Source: Bacteriovoracaceae bacterium UBA4573 | GTDB taxonomy: Bacteria; Bdellovibrionota; UBA1018; UBA923 | Reading direction: 5' to 3' | DNA: 5,874 bases | Assembly (NCBI GenBank): GCA_002387735.1 | Contig: DGKJ01000001.1 | Coordinates: forward strand, 18,395 to 24,268 | Shown: one piece after another, positions 1 through 5,874 of the stretch | How the letters are laid out: each line of letters begins with the position of its first letter | Position numbering within the stretch: position 1 is the first letter of the stretch | The notes under the pieces: generated by a model | Seen by the model: the letters and a program-made list of their open reading frames with translations, nothing else | Databases searched by the model: none | What the model was told of the DNA's origin: nothing | Position numbers and translations under genes: made by a program

Positions 1-372
1 CACGCTACAGTCGATGAAAACCTCCAGTTCATGCAAATGAAGGGGCGGGAAATTTTTAAAGTCGCCGTAAAAATGTTGGCCGACTGCAGCGAACGAGCCC
101 TTGAAAAAAGTGGCTACTCGATTTCTGACGTCGACTGGATCGTGCCTCACCAAGCCAATCTCCGGATAATCGAGGCTTTAGCAAAGCGCATGCAAGTGCC
201 CATGCAAAAAGTTATTTTAAACATTGAAGACTACGGCAACACCTCCTCAGCAACAGTGCCAAGCGCATTTGACCTGGCTGTTCGGGAAGGGCGTATTCGA
301 CGTGGCGACTTAGTGCTATTCACAGTTTTTGGTGCTGGTCTGACATATGGGGCTTCAGTTCTGCGCTATTAA
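1..372 (+). CDS. fabH: Beta-ketoacyl-ACP synthase III (FabH), 3' part only
   Basis: C-terminal 123 residues of the condensing enzyme that starts fatty-acid synthesis by joining a short acyl-CoA (usually acetyl-CoA) to malonyl-ACP in the cytoplasm. The frame is open from base 1, so the true start and the active-site cysteine lie upstream. ATG codons at 31 and 37 are internal, because the MKGREIFKVAV stretch is a conserved FabH block in mid-protein. Two of the three catalytic residues are visible: the His of VPHQAN (codon 148-150) and the Asn of YGNTSSAT (codon 238-240). They are 30 residues apart, as are H244 and N274 in E. coli FabH. The protein ends with the usual GAGLTYGASVL segment. Family members are about 320 residues, so roughly 200 are missing. 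The TAA stop is followed 6 nt later by fabD in the same frame. Confidence 0.97.
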   Translation, partial: HATVDENLQFMQMKGREIFKVAVKMLADCSERALEKSGYSISDVDWIVPHQANLRIIEALAKRMQVPMQKVILNIEDYGNTSSATVPSAFDLAVREGRIRRGDLVLFTVFGAGLTYGASVLRY

Positions 373-378
373 ACGATT

Positions 379-1371
379 ATGAACGAATCGAAATCGAACC
401 TTAAAACCGCACTCGTGTTTCCAGGCCAAGGAGCTCAATTCATTGGAATGGGTAAAGATTTTTTTGAAAACTTCAAAGCCTCAGCGCTTGTTTTCGAAGA
501 AGCTTCTGACGCGTGTAAATTGAATTTGAAAAAGCTTTGTTTCGAAGGACCAATTGAAAAACTCACTGAAACTTCTTCGTTGCAACCCGCATTGGTGGCG
601 ACCGAAGCCGCAATGTTGGCCGCACTAAAAAGTGAAAGCATGCTAGAGGTTTCTTTTGCGGCCGGGCACAGTCTCGGTGAATACGTAGCACTCTTATCTT
701 CTGGTATTTTAACTACTGAAGCCGCAGTTCGCTTGACCGCGGCCCGAGGCGCCGCAATGCAAGCGGCCACACCTCCGGGGACCGGCTCCATGGCTGCCAT
801 TCTCGGACTCAACGACGAGACCACTATCGCGTTATGCGAAACTGCGACTCGCGACTGCATTGATTTCGGTAGAGAAACCGTTGAAGCCGCAAATTTTAAT
901 GCTCCGGGGCAAGTCGTAATCGCGGGTCACTCTCGTGCGGTTCAAGCCGCAATTGATCTCACCAAATCGGACACGCGATTTCAAAAAGCCAAAGCAATCC
1001 CGCTTCAAGTGAGCGCCCCGTTTCACTGCGCCCTCATGCAGCCGGCTCGCGATCTCATGGAACCTTTACTAGAAAGCGCCTTTCAGGCGGCGCGTTCAGT
1101 CATGCAGTTTCCAGTTCTTGCCAACATCAATGCCCAGCCGCATGCCCACACCGATGTTTGGCCCAAACTTTTATCTGAACAAATCACCAAGCCCGTACTC
1201 TGGGCTCGTTCCATGAAAACGCTCCGTGAACTGGGAGTGGAACGACTCCTTGAGATAGGTCCGGGTAAAGTGTTGGCCGGCCTGCAAAAGCGAATTGACC
1301 GAGAAGTGGAAGTCGTCAATATTGGTACCGTGGCGGACTTAAAATCTTTTCTTACAGGGACAAACAAGTGA
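379..1371 (+). CDS. fabD: Malonyl-CoA:ACP transacylase (FabD)
   Basis: Moves the malonyl group from CoA to the phosphopantetheine arm of ACP, supplying the extender unit for every elongation round. The 330-residue product is slightly longer than E. coli FabD (309). Visible motifs are GQGAQ (residues 16-20), the nucleophile elbow GHSLGEY with Ser98, Arg123 in the AARG segment (the malonate-carboxylate-binding Arg, 25 residues after the Ser as in E. coli), and the catalytic His216 in APFHC. A loop around residues 148-165, before EAANFNAPGQVVIAGH, seems a little longer than usual. The start is the first ATG after the fabH stop; no good Shine-Dalgarno precedes it, so reinitiation after fabH translation is plausible. 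The stop TGA overlaps the GTG start of fabG by 4 bp. Its place in the cluster and its complete active site make the assignment firm. Confidence 0.97.
   Translation: MNESKSNLKTALVFPGQGAQFIGMGKDFFENFKASALVFEEASDACKLNLKKLCFEGPIEKLTETSSLQPALVATEAAMLAALKSESMLEVSFAAGHSLGEYVALLSSGILTTEAAVRLTAARGAAMQAATPPGTGSMAAILGLNDETTIALCETATRDCIDFGRETVEAANFNAPGQVVIAGHSRAVQAAIDLTKSDTRFQKAKAIPLQVSAPFHCALMQPARDLMEPLLESAFQAARSVMQFPVLANINAQPHAHTDVWPKLLSEQITKPVLWARSMKTLRELGVERLLEIGPGKVLAGLQKRIDREVEVVNIGTVADLKSFLTGTNK
1356..1360 (+). promoter_or_regulatory. Ribosome-binding site of fabG
   Basis: AGGGA lies inside the last codons of fabD, 7 nt before the GTG at 1368. It supports that GTG as the start of fabG and hence the 4-bp overlap with fabD. 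Confidence 0.6.
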
Positions 1372-2111
1372 AACCACAAGTGCTCATCACGGGCGGTTCA
1401 CGTGGCATTGGTAAAGCGATTTGCGAGACTCTTGCGGCCGGCGGTTACGAGGTCGCGCTGACCTATCGTTCGTCGTCCTCAGCCCTTGCAGTAGAACAGT
1501 TTGCCAAAACGCTCTCGGAGCGCCATAACACGCGGGTTGAAGCCTTTGGCATGGACATTTCGCAAACTAGCTCGATCGACCAGGCCGCAGAAACCATTCT
1601 TTCACGGTTTGGAAATCTTACAGGAATCGTAAACAATGCGGGTCTCGCCATTGACGGTTTGTTTGCTCGCTTTCGACCAGAGCAATTCGACGAAATTCTA
1701 AACACTAATTTACGCGGAGCCTATTTCGTGACGCAGGCGTTTTTGCGCCCCTTACTTAAAGCCAGGTCTGGGAGCGTGGTGTTTATTAGCTCGGTGGTTG
1801 GACAATCGGGAAATGCAGGGCAGTCAGCTTATTCTGCCGCTAAGGCCGGTTTGTTGGGCGTTGCAAAAAGCCTAGCCCTAGAGTTAGCCAGCCGCAACAT
1901 TCGGGTAAATGCCGTAACACCGGGGTTTATCGAAACTGACATGACCGGGGCGTTGCCGGAAGCCACTAAACAAGCTATTCTGCCGAAAATCCCACTCGGT
2001 GCTTTTGGTAGTCCCAAAGACGTTGCCGGCGCCGTTGCGTTCTTGCTCGGACCTGACTCTCGATACATTACTGGTCAGGTCTTGGCAGTTAACGGCGGAA
2101 TGTATATGTAA
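1368..2111 (+). CDS. fabG: 3-oxoacyl-ACP reductase (FabG)
   Basis: NADPH-dependent reduction of 3-oxoacyl-ACP to 3-hydroxyacyl-ACP, the first reductive step of each cycle. It is a classical short-chain dehydrogenase of 247 residues, close to E. coli FabG (244). The Rossmann glycine motif TGGSRGIG is at residues 8-15 and NNAG at 89-92. The catalytic tetrad is complete: Asn114, Ser142 (ISSVVG), Tyr155 and Lys159 (YSAAK), with the same spacing as N110/S138/Y151/K155 of E. coli. The PGFIETDMT segment and the C-terminal ITGQVLAVNGG are typical of FabG. The start is GTG, chosen because of the AGGGA site 7 nt upstream and because the glycine motif then sits at the usual distance from the N-terminus. 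Short-chain dehydrogenases are many, but position between fabD and acpP makes FabG the sensible call. Confidence 0.96.
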   Translation: MKPQVLITGGSRGIGKAICETLAAGGYEVALTYRSSSSALAVEQFAKTLSERHNTRVEAFGMDISQTSSIDQAAETILSRFGNLTGIVNNAGLAIDGLFARFRPEQFDEILNTNLRGAYFVTQAFLRPLLKARSGSVVFISSVVGQSGNAGQSAYSAAKAGLLGVAKSLALELASRNIRVNAVTPGFIETDMTGALPEATKQAILPKIPLGAFGSPKDVAGAVAFLLGPDSRYITGQVLAVNGGMYM

Positions 2112-2128
2112 TGGAACCAATTGATACG

Positions 2129-2136
2129 AAAGGAAA
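2129..2136 (+). promoter_or_regulatory. Strong ribosome-binding site of acpP
   Basis: AAAGGAAA ends 6 nt before the GTG at 2143 and fixes that codon as the acpP start. It is the best Shine-Dalgarno match among the fab genes in the window and sits in the widest gap (31 bp). This fits the high expression expected of acyl carrier protein. Confidence 0.7.
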
Positions 2137-2142
2137 CCAAAC

Positions 2143-2379
2143 GTGGAAGATCGCGTAAGAAATATCATCTGTGACCAATTAGCTGTAGAACCTGAAAAAG
2201 TGACCCTCACGGCAAGCTTTATTGACGACCTTGGCGCCGATAGCCTCGACATCGTCGAACTTGTCATGACGATGGAAGAGGAATTCGATCTCGACATCCC
2301 AGACGAAGACGCCGAGAAAATGAAAACGGTTGGCGATGTTATTAAGTACATCGCGTCGAAATCCAGCGCTTCTAACTAG
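2143..2379 (+). CDS. acpP: Acyl carrier protein (AcpP)
   Basis: Small acidic carrier that holds growing acyl chains on a 4'-phosphopantetheine arm and delivers them to the Fab enzymes, and in Gram-negatives to lipid A and phospholipid synthesis. The 78-residue product matches E. coli AcpP (77 plus Met). The attachment Ser34 lies in LGADSLDIVEL, and the acidic helix II (EEEFDLDIPDEDAEK) that docks on partner enzymes follows. The C-terminus is a Ser-rich tail after the last helix (VGDVIKYIA). The start is GTG with a strong ribosome-binding site. A single TAG and five further codons separate it from the fabF start, in the same reading frame. Confidence 0.98.
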   Translation: MEDRVRNIICDQLAVEPEKVTLTASFIDDLGADSLDIVELVMTMEEEFDLDIPDEDAEKMKTVGDVIKYIASKSSASN

Positions 2380-2394
2380 AACAACCGACTCATC

Positions 2395-3687
2395 GTGGAG
2401 AATCGGACCCAAATTAACGGTCGTCGAACGGTCGTCACTGGCATTGGCCTGCTCAGTCCATTGGGCATGACGGTCGACGCGAACTGGTCTGCGCTTGTGC
2501 GTGGCCAGAGTGGCATCGACCGGATCACGCGTTTTGACTGTTCGAAGATTCCCGTTCAAATCGCGGGTGAAGTTCGTGGTTTTAATCCGGATCCGTTTTT
2601 CTCTTCGAAAGAGGCCCGTAAAATGGGTCTCTTCATGCAATACGGTGTTGCGGCATCGATGCTCGCATTGAAAGACGCTGGTCTTTCCGGCCGGTTTGGA
2701 GAACAAGGAGACGCTGCTAAGTTTGATCCCACGCGCGTGGGAGTGAACGTTTCGGCCGGCATGGGCGGTCTCCCCGAAATTCAGGAGTGGGACAGAGAAC
2801 TAGTTTCGAAAGAAAAAAAATCGATAACTCCTTTCTTTGTGCCGATGATCATTCCAAATTTGATATCGGGTCACACGAGCATATTTACCAACATCCAAGG
2901 TCCGAATCTATGCGTCGTAACAGCCTGCGCGACGTCCGCACATGCATTGGGCGAAGCCAAAAGGATCATCGAACGTGGCGACGCGGACATCATGGTATCT
3001 GGTGGCGCCGAAGCAGTGGTTTGTGAAATCGGCATTGTAGGTTTTGCCTCCATGCGCGCGTTATCTACCAGAAACGACGCTCCCAAAGAGGCCTCGCGCC
3101 CGTACGACAAAAATCGAGATGGTTTCGTTGTTGCAGAGGGAGCGGCCGTTCTAATCTTGGAAGAACTCGAACATGCAAAAAAACGAGGCGCTAAGATTTA
3201 CTGTGAGCTCGCGGGTTACGGTTACTCCGGCGATGCCAACCACATCACTTCGCCGTGCGCTGATGGCAGCGGAGCGATTCGTTCGATGAGTGGCGCCTTG
3301 AAGGACGCTCACATCTCGGCCTCTCAAGTTAATTACGTTAACACCCACGGCACTTCGACGACGGTGGGCGACGTTGCCGAAGCGCAAGCGATTGCTAAAC
3401 TCTGGGGCCCCGATGCCGATGCACTCCATATTAGTTCAACCAAAAGCATGACCGGTCATTTACTTGGCGCCACGGGCTCATTTGAAGCCGCGGTTTGCGC
3501 ACTAGCGATTCAGCATAGTTTGGTACCTCCGACGATCAACCTCAATACGCTCGACGACGAATGCGCAGCCACAAAACTTAACTTCACACCTAATAAGGCG
3601 GTAGAAAAAAAGATCTCCGCTGCTCTAACGAATTCTTTTGGCTTCGGAGGAACCAACGCAAGCCTCGTGCTCCGCGAGTTCAAATAA
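2395..3687 (+). CDS. fabF: Beta-ketoacyl-ACP synthase II (FabF)
   Basis: Elongating condensing enzyme: it takes an acyl chain from acyl-ACP onto its cysteine and condenses it with malonyl-ACP, releasing CO2. The 430-residue product is a little longer than E. coli FabF (413), partly from about 8 extra N-terminal residues. The thiolase-fold Cys-His-His triad is intact: Cys178 (TACATSAHALGEA), His318 (NTHGTST) and His355 (KSMTGHLLGATG), with Lys350. The spacing equals C163/H303/H340/K335 of E. coli. PFFVPMIIPNLISGH and the GFGGTN loop (residues 416-421) are further family marks. FabF is preferred over FabB from length, PFFVPM and position after acpP. The GTG at 2395 is the first usual start after the acpP stop, but no clear Shine-Dalgarno precedes it, so the exact N-terminus is less certain than the rest. 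The stop is 1 bp from rpiB. Confidence 0.95.
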   Translation: MENRTQINGRRTVVTGIGLLSPLGMTVDANWSALVRGQSGIDRITRFDCSKIPVQIAGEVRGFNPDPFFSSKEARKMGLFMQYGVAASMLALKDAGLSGRFGEQGDAAKFDPTRVGVNVSAGMGGLPEIQEWDRELVSKEKKSITPFFVPMIIPNLISGHTSIFTNIQGPNLCVVTACATSAHALGEAKRIIERGDADIMVSGGAEAVVCEIGIVGFASMRALSTRNDAPKEASRPYDKNRDGFVVAEGAAVLILEELEHAKKRGAKIYCELAGYGYSGDANHITSPCADGSGAIRSMSGALKDAHISASQVNYVNTHGTSTTVGDVAEAQAIAKLWGPDADALHISSTKSMTGHLLGATGSFEAAVCALAIQHSLVPPTINLNTLDDECAATKLNFTPNKAVEKKISAALTNSFGFGGTNASLVLREFK

Positions 3688-3688
3688 A

Positions 3689-4123
3689 ATGACGACGAAA
3701 CAGCCTACTCTCGCGATCGCCTCAGACCATGCAGGATTTGAATTAAAAGAATGGCTCCGTACCAATTTCACGAGCGCAACCTGGATCGATGCCGGCTGCT
3801 CCTCAGTTGCCCGCTGCGACTATCCGGACTTCGCCGAAAAAGCCTGCCAACTCGTTTTGAGTGGTAAAGCATCTGCCGCCGTATTGATTTGTGGGTCCGG
3901 TGTTGGAATGTCGATGGCCGCCAACCGCAAAAACGGAATTCGCGCTGTTTTGGCTCACTCAGAGATCGCTGCCCGTCTTTCGCGGGCACACAACGACGCC
4001 AATGTTCTTTGCCTCGGCGCTCGCATCACTGCGAACGAATACGCGTTAGATATTTTGAGTCAGTGGCTTGCCACACCGTTCGAAGGTGGCCGCCACCAGG
4101 ACCGTATCGCAAAAATGGGGTAA
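3689..4123 (+). CDS. rpiB: Ribose-5-phosphate isomerase B (RpiB)
   Basis: Interconverts ribulose-5-P and ribose-5-P in the non-oxidative pentose phosphate pathway, feeding nucleotide synthesis. The product has 144 residues, near the usual 145-150 of the RpiB/LacAB family. Visible residues are the N-terminal SDHAG with Asp13 and His14, DYPDFA, the catalytic Cys68 in ICGSGVGMS, the ring-opening His101 in AHNDANVLCLGAR, and the phosphate-binding arginines of GGRHQDR near the C-terminus. Cys68 and His101 correspond to C66 and H99 of E. coli RpiB. The frame is open further upstream to an ATG at 3638, but those 17 extra codons lie within fabF and precede the conserved beta-strand, so the ATG at 3689 is preferred. 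It follows the fabF stop by 1 bp (TAAAATG) and lacks a strong ribosome-binding site, suggesting translational coupling. Allose- or lactose-pathway isomerase homologues are less likely in this context. Confidence 0.94.
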   Translation: MTTKQPTLAIASDHAGFELKEWLRTNFTSATWIDAGCSSVARCDYPDFAEKACQLVLSGKASAAVLICGSGVGMSMAANRKNGIRAVLAHSEIAARLSRAHNDANVLCLGARITANEYALDILSQWLATPFEGGRHQDRIAKMG

Positions 4124-4129
4124 ATACAC

Positions 4130-5368
4130 ATGACCAATTCCACCGTAAAAGACGCCGCAATCACTAAACTGATAGCACTCGAGAGTGAACGGCAGCGTGA
4201 CGGGCTCGAACTAATCGCTTCGGAGAACTATGTATCGCCGATGGTGCAAGAAGCGCAGGGTAGCATTCTAACGAATAAATATGCCGAAGGTTACCCTGGA
4301 AAAAGATATTACGGCGGTTGCGAAGTCGTGGACCAAATAGAGCAGATCGCGATTGATCGAGTAAAACAGCTCTTCCAAGCACGCGCGGCCAACGTTCAGC
4401 CCCACAGCGGCTCCCAAGCCAATATGGCGGTGTATTTTTCGTGTCTCAAACATGGCGATAAGATCCTTGGAATGAATCTTTCCCACGGAGGTCATCTCAC
4501 TCACGGCAGCCCAGTGAATTTTTCGGGCCGTTTGTTCCAAACGGTGTTTTATGGAGTTGAGAAGGAATCCGGTCGTATCAATTACGACGAAGTGCGATCG
4601 ATCGCAAAAAAGGAGCGGCCAGCTGCGATCGTAGCTGGAGCGAGTGCCTATGCGCGAGCACTTGATTTTAAACTTTTTCGGGAAATCGCTGATGAAATCG
4701 GAGCTAAGTTAATCGTCGATATGGCCCACATTGCAGGGTTGGTCGCTACCGGTCTTCATCAAAGTCCTATTCCGCACGCGCACTTTGTGACTTCCACCAC
4801 CCATAAAACCCTTCGGGGCCCGCGTGGAGGACTTATCCTTTGTTCTGAGGACGACCTAAAAAGCGTAAATAGCCAAATTTTTCCGGGCATACAGGGTGGA
4901 CCATTAATGCACGTGATTGCCGCCAAGGGGGTCGCCTTCGGCGAGGCCCTCACTCCGGATTTCAAACGATATTGTGAACAGGTCGTCAGCAACGCTAAAA
5001 CCCTGGCCGAAGAACTTATTGCCCGCGGTTACGAGCTGGTTTCGGGAGGTACCGACAATCATCTCGTTTTAATAGACCTGACTAATAAGGACTTAACCGG
5101 CAAGGACGCAGAGGCTGCTCTCGGAAGAGCCCATATTACCGTCAACAAAAACACCGTTCCGTTTGAAACTCGGTCACCTTTCATCACTAGCGGCGTGCGA
5201 ATTGGCGTGCCTGCAGTAACGACGCGTGGTATGAAGCAGCAGCACATTCGCCAAATCGTCGGCTGGATAGACGCTGCTTTGAAGGCCTCACAAAACGAAG
5301 AGCGGCTCCACCGAATTGGCGAAGAGGTAAAGGATTTCTGTAAATCCTTCCCGCTCTTTGCACAATAG
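4130..5368 (+). CDS. glyA: Serine hydroxymethyltransferase (GlyA)
   Basis: PLP enzyme that converts serine and tetrahydrofolate to glycine and 5,10-methylene-THF, the main one-carbon source for purines, dTMP and methionine. The 412-residue product compares with 417 in E. coli. The fold-type I active site is complete: Ser31, Tyr51, Glu53 and Tyr61 in the N-terminal block (NKYAEGYPGKRYYGGCE), His122 in LSHGGHLTHG, Asp197 and His200 in VDMAHIAGL, the PLP-binding Lys226 in TSTTHKTLRGPRGG, and the carboxylate-binding Arg357 in SGVRIG. These align with S35, Y55, E57, Y65, H126, D200, H203, K229 and R363 of E. coli. The ATG is 6 nt after the rpiB stop. A GGGG at 4117-4120, in the last codons of rpiB and 9 nt upstream, probably serves as ribosome-binding site. 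The ITVNKNTVPFETRSPF block is typical of bacterial enzymes. Confidence 0.98.
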   Translation: MTNSTVKDAAITKLIALESERQRDGLELIASENYVSPMVQEAQGSILTNKYAEGYPGKRYYGGCEVVDQIEQIAIDRVKQLFQARAANVQPHSGSQANMAVYFSCLKHGDKILGMNLSHGGHLTHGSPVNFSGRLFQTVFYGVEKESGRINYDEVRSIAKKERPAAIVAGASAYARALDFKLFREIADEIGAKLIVDMAHIAGLVATGLHQSPIPHAHFVTSTTHKTLRGPRGGLILCSEDDLKSVNSQIFPGIQGGPLMHVIAAKGVAFGEALTPDFKRYCEQVVSNAKTLAEELIARGYELVSGGTDNHLVLIDLTNKDLTGKDAEAALGRAHITVNKNTVPFETRSPFITSGVRIGVPAVTTRGMKQQHIRQIVGWIDAALKASQNEERLHRIGEEVKDFCKSFPLFAQ

Positions 5369-5370
5369 GA
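5367..5370 (+). promoter_or_regulatory. Ribosome-binding site of nrdR overlapping the glyA stop
   Basis: AGGA begins in the glyA TAG stop codon and lies 6 nt before the ATG at 5377. It fixes the nrdR start and ties initiation to the end of glyA translation. Confidence 0.6.
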
Positions 5371-5376
5371 TGGTCT

Positions 5377-5844
5377 ATGCGTTGTCCCTACTGCTCGACG
5401 GTCGAGAACAAGGTGATCGAGTCCCGAATCAACCAAACGGGTGATATTACGCGGCGCAGACGCGAATGTTTGCATTGCCAGGGACGATTTACCACCTATG
5501 AAAAAGTTGAAAACGTTATGCCCTCGATCGTTAAAAAAGACGGGCGGCGTGAACCGTTTTCACGAGACAAAATTTTTTCAGGCATTCAAAAGGCCTGCCA
5601 AAAAAGACCTATCACTACCGAGCAAATCGAAAAAATCGTAACACAAATCGAATCGAAGATTGCCAGTTTCAATGTTCACGAGCTCCCAGCACGCACGCTA
5701 GGGCACCTCGTGATGGCCGCCCTACACGATCTCGACAAGGTAGCATACGTTCGGTTCGCCAGTGTTTATCGCGAGTTTAAAGACGTTGAAGAGTTCGTTG
5801 CGGAACTTAAACAAGAATCGCCGCAACAAGAAGGCACATTATGA
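5377..5844 (+). CDS. nrdR: Transcriptional repressor NrdR
   Basis: Repressor of ribonucleotide reductase operons that senses nucleotides through an ATP-cone and binds paired NrdR boxes in target promoters. The 155-residue product fits the family (about 150). The N-terminal zinc ribbon has all four ligands: Cys3, Cys6, Cys31 and Cys34, with the basic ITRRRREC stretch (residues 24-31) before the second pair. The ATP-cone spans roughly residues 49-139, starting at VKKDGRREPFSRDKI (52-66) and ending with the family hallmark DLDKVAYVRFASVYREF. A small departure from the usual family sequence is Glu15 in VIESR, where Asp is more common. Position after glyA is a recurrent arrangement. No nrd structural gene or obvious paired NrdR box is in the window, so its targets must lie elsewhere. 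Its last 4 bp overlap the next gene (ATGA). Confidence 0.97.
   Translation: MRCPYCSTVENKVIESRINQTGDITRRRRECLHCQGRFTTYEKVENVMPSIVKKDGRREPFSRDKIFSGIQKACQKRPITTEQIEKIVTQIESKIASFNVHELPARTLGHLVMAALHDLDKVAYVRFASVYREFKDVEEFVAELKQESPQQEGTL
5829..5834 (+). promoter_or_regulatory. Ribosome-binding site of the gene after nrdR
   Basis: AGAAGG within the 3' end of nrdR, 6 nt before the ATG at 5841. It supports a real gene start there rather than a chance ATG. Confidence 0.6.
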
Positions 5845-5874
5845 GTAATTCACGCCGAGCATCTCGAGAAACTC
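5841..5874 (+). CDS. Start of the next gene, possibly NusB (cut by window end)
   Basis: Eleven codons from an ATG that overlaps the nrdR stop by 4 bp (ATGA), preceded by a good ribosome-binding site. The peptide begins MSNSRRASRET. An Arg-Arg-x-x-Arg-Glu pattern right at the N-terminus is what transcription antitermination factor NusB usually shows, and in related gene orders nusB lies downstream of nrdR, sometimes after riboflavin genes. A ribD start would look different. Eleven residues are too few to be sure: that a gene starts here is well supported, its identity is an inference. Confidence 0.55.
   Translation, partial: MSNSRRASRET

Noticed and set aside
605..965. Repeated word around GAAGCCGCA/CAAGCCGCA in fabD (near 605, 719, 883 and 953).
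   Set aside because: All copies encode Glu/Gln-Ala-Ala or Ala runs in the same frame; this is codon preference in an Ala-rich protein, not a DNA repeat.
1884..2706. Long open frames on the minus strand across fabG, acpP and fabF (155 and 175 codons).
   Set aside because: They are antisense to genes with complete active sites and their translations look like no known protein family; they are shadows of the coding strand.
2814..3183. Two A_AAA_AAA heptamers in the fabF frame (2814-2820 and 3177-3183) that resemble slippery sites for -1 frameshifting.
   Set aside because: Both encode ordinary Lys codons in a full-length intact ketosynthase. I see no obvious stimulatory structure, and a shift at the first would only give a truncated protein ending near 3026.
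3638..3688. Upstream in-frame ATG that would extend RpiB by 17 residues.
   Set aside because: The extension overlaps the conserved GFGGTN end of fabF, has no family counterpart, and the ATG at 3689 gives the normal N-terminus right before the first beta-strand.
3713..3720. GCGATCGC octamer like the HIP1 repeat of cyanobacteria.
   Set aside because: I noticed only this one copy of the octamer, inside rpiB, and the gene order does not suggest a cyanobacterium.
4593..4606. Perfect 14-bp palindrome TGCGATCGATCGCA inside glyA.
   Set aside because: It encodes part of a normal GlyA segment, occurs once, and GATCG-type words are frequent in this sequence; an operator in mid-gene is unlikely.

Overview
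The window is a compact, fully co-directional (+ strand) housekeeping segment from a Gram-negative-type bacterium. It holds the 3' part of fabH, then complete fabD, fabG, acpP, fabF, rpiB, glyA and nrdR, and the first codons of one more gene that may be nusB. The order fatty-acid synthesis cluster, then rpiB, glyA and nrdR, matches what I recall from deltaproteobacterial and Bdellovibrio-like genomes. The host is therefore most likely in or near Desulfobacterota, Myxococcota or Bdellovibrionota. That assignment rests on gene order and protein flavour, not on a search. Base composition looks near 50% GC and even throughout, with no sign of transferred DNA.

Positions 1-3687 carry the type II fatty-acid synthase block. 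FabH (initiating condensing enzyme, C-terminal 123 residues only), FabD (malonyl transfer to ACP), FabG (ketoreduction), AcpP (carrier) and FabF (elongation condensing enzyme) together run priming, loading, condensation and the first reduction. Dehydratase and enoyl reductase genes are not in the window. All catalytic residues that fall inside the window are intact.

Positions 3689-5844 carry a metabolic and regulatory tail. RpiB interconverts ribulose-5-P and ribose-5-P. GlyA makes glycine and the one-carbon folate used for purines and dTMP. NrdR is the Zn-ribbon/ATP-cone repressor of ribonucleotide reductase genes. Read together, the tail concerns nucleotide supply, placed behind membrane lipid synthesis in what is probably one transcript. 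The last 34 bases start another gene overlapping nrdR by 4 bp.

Intergenic gaps run from a 4-bp overlap to 31 bp, so there is no gene-free stretch to describe, and I see no terminator, RNA gene, mobile element, repeat array or CRISPR. I found no candidate for a new system. The points worth a second look are small and local: three consecutive GTG starts (fabG, acpP, fabF), the uneven quality of ribosome-binding sites, and a 15-codon mini-ORF with a weak promoter-like pair just before acpP.
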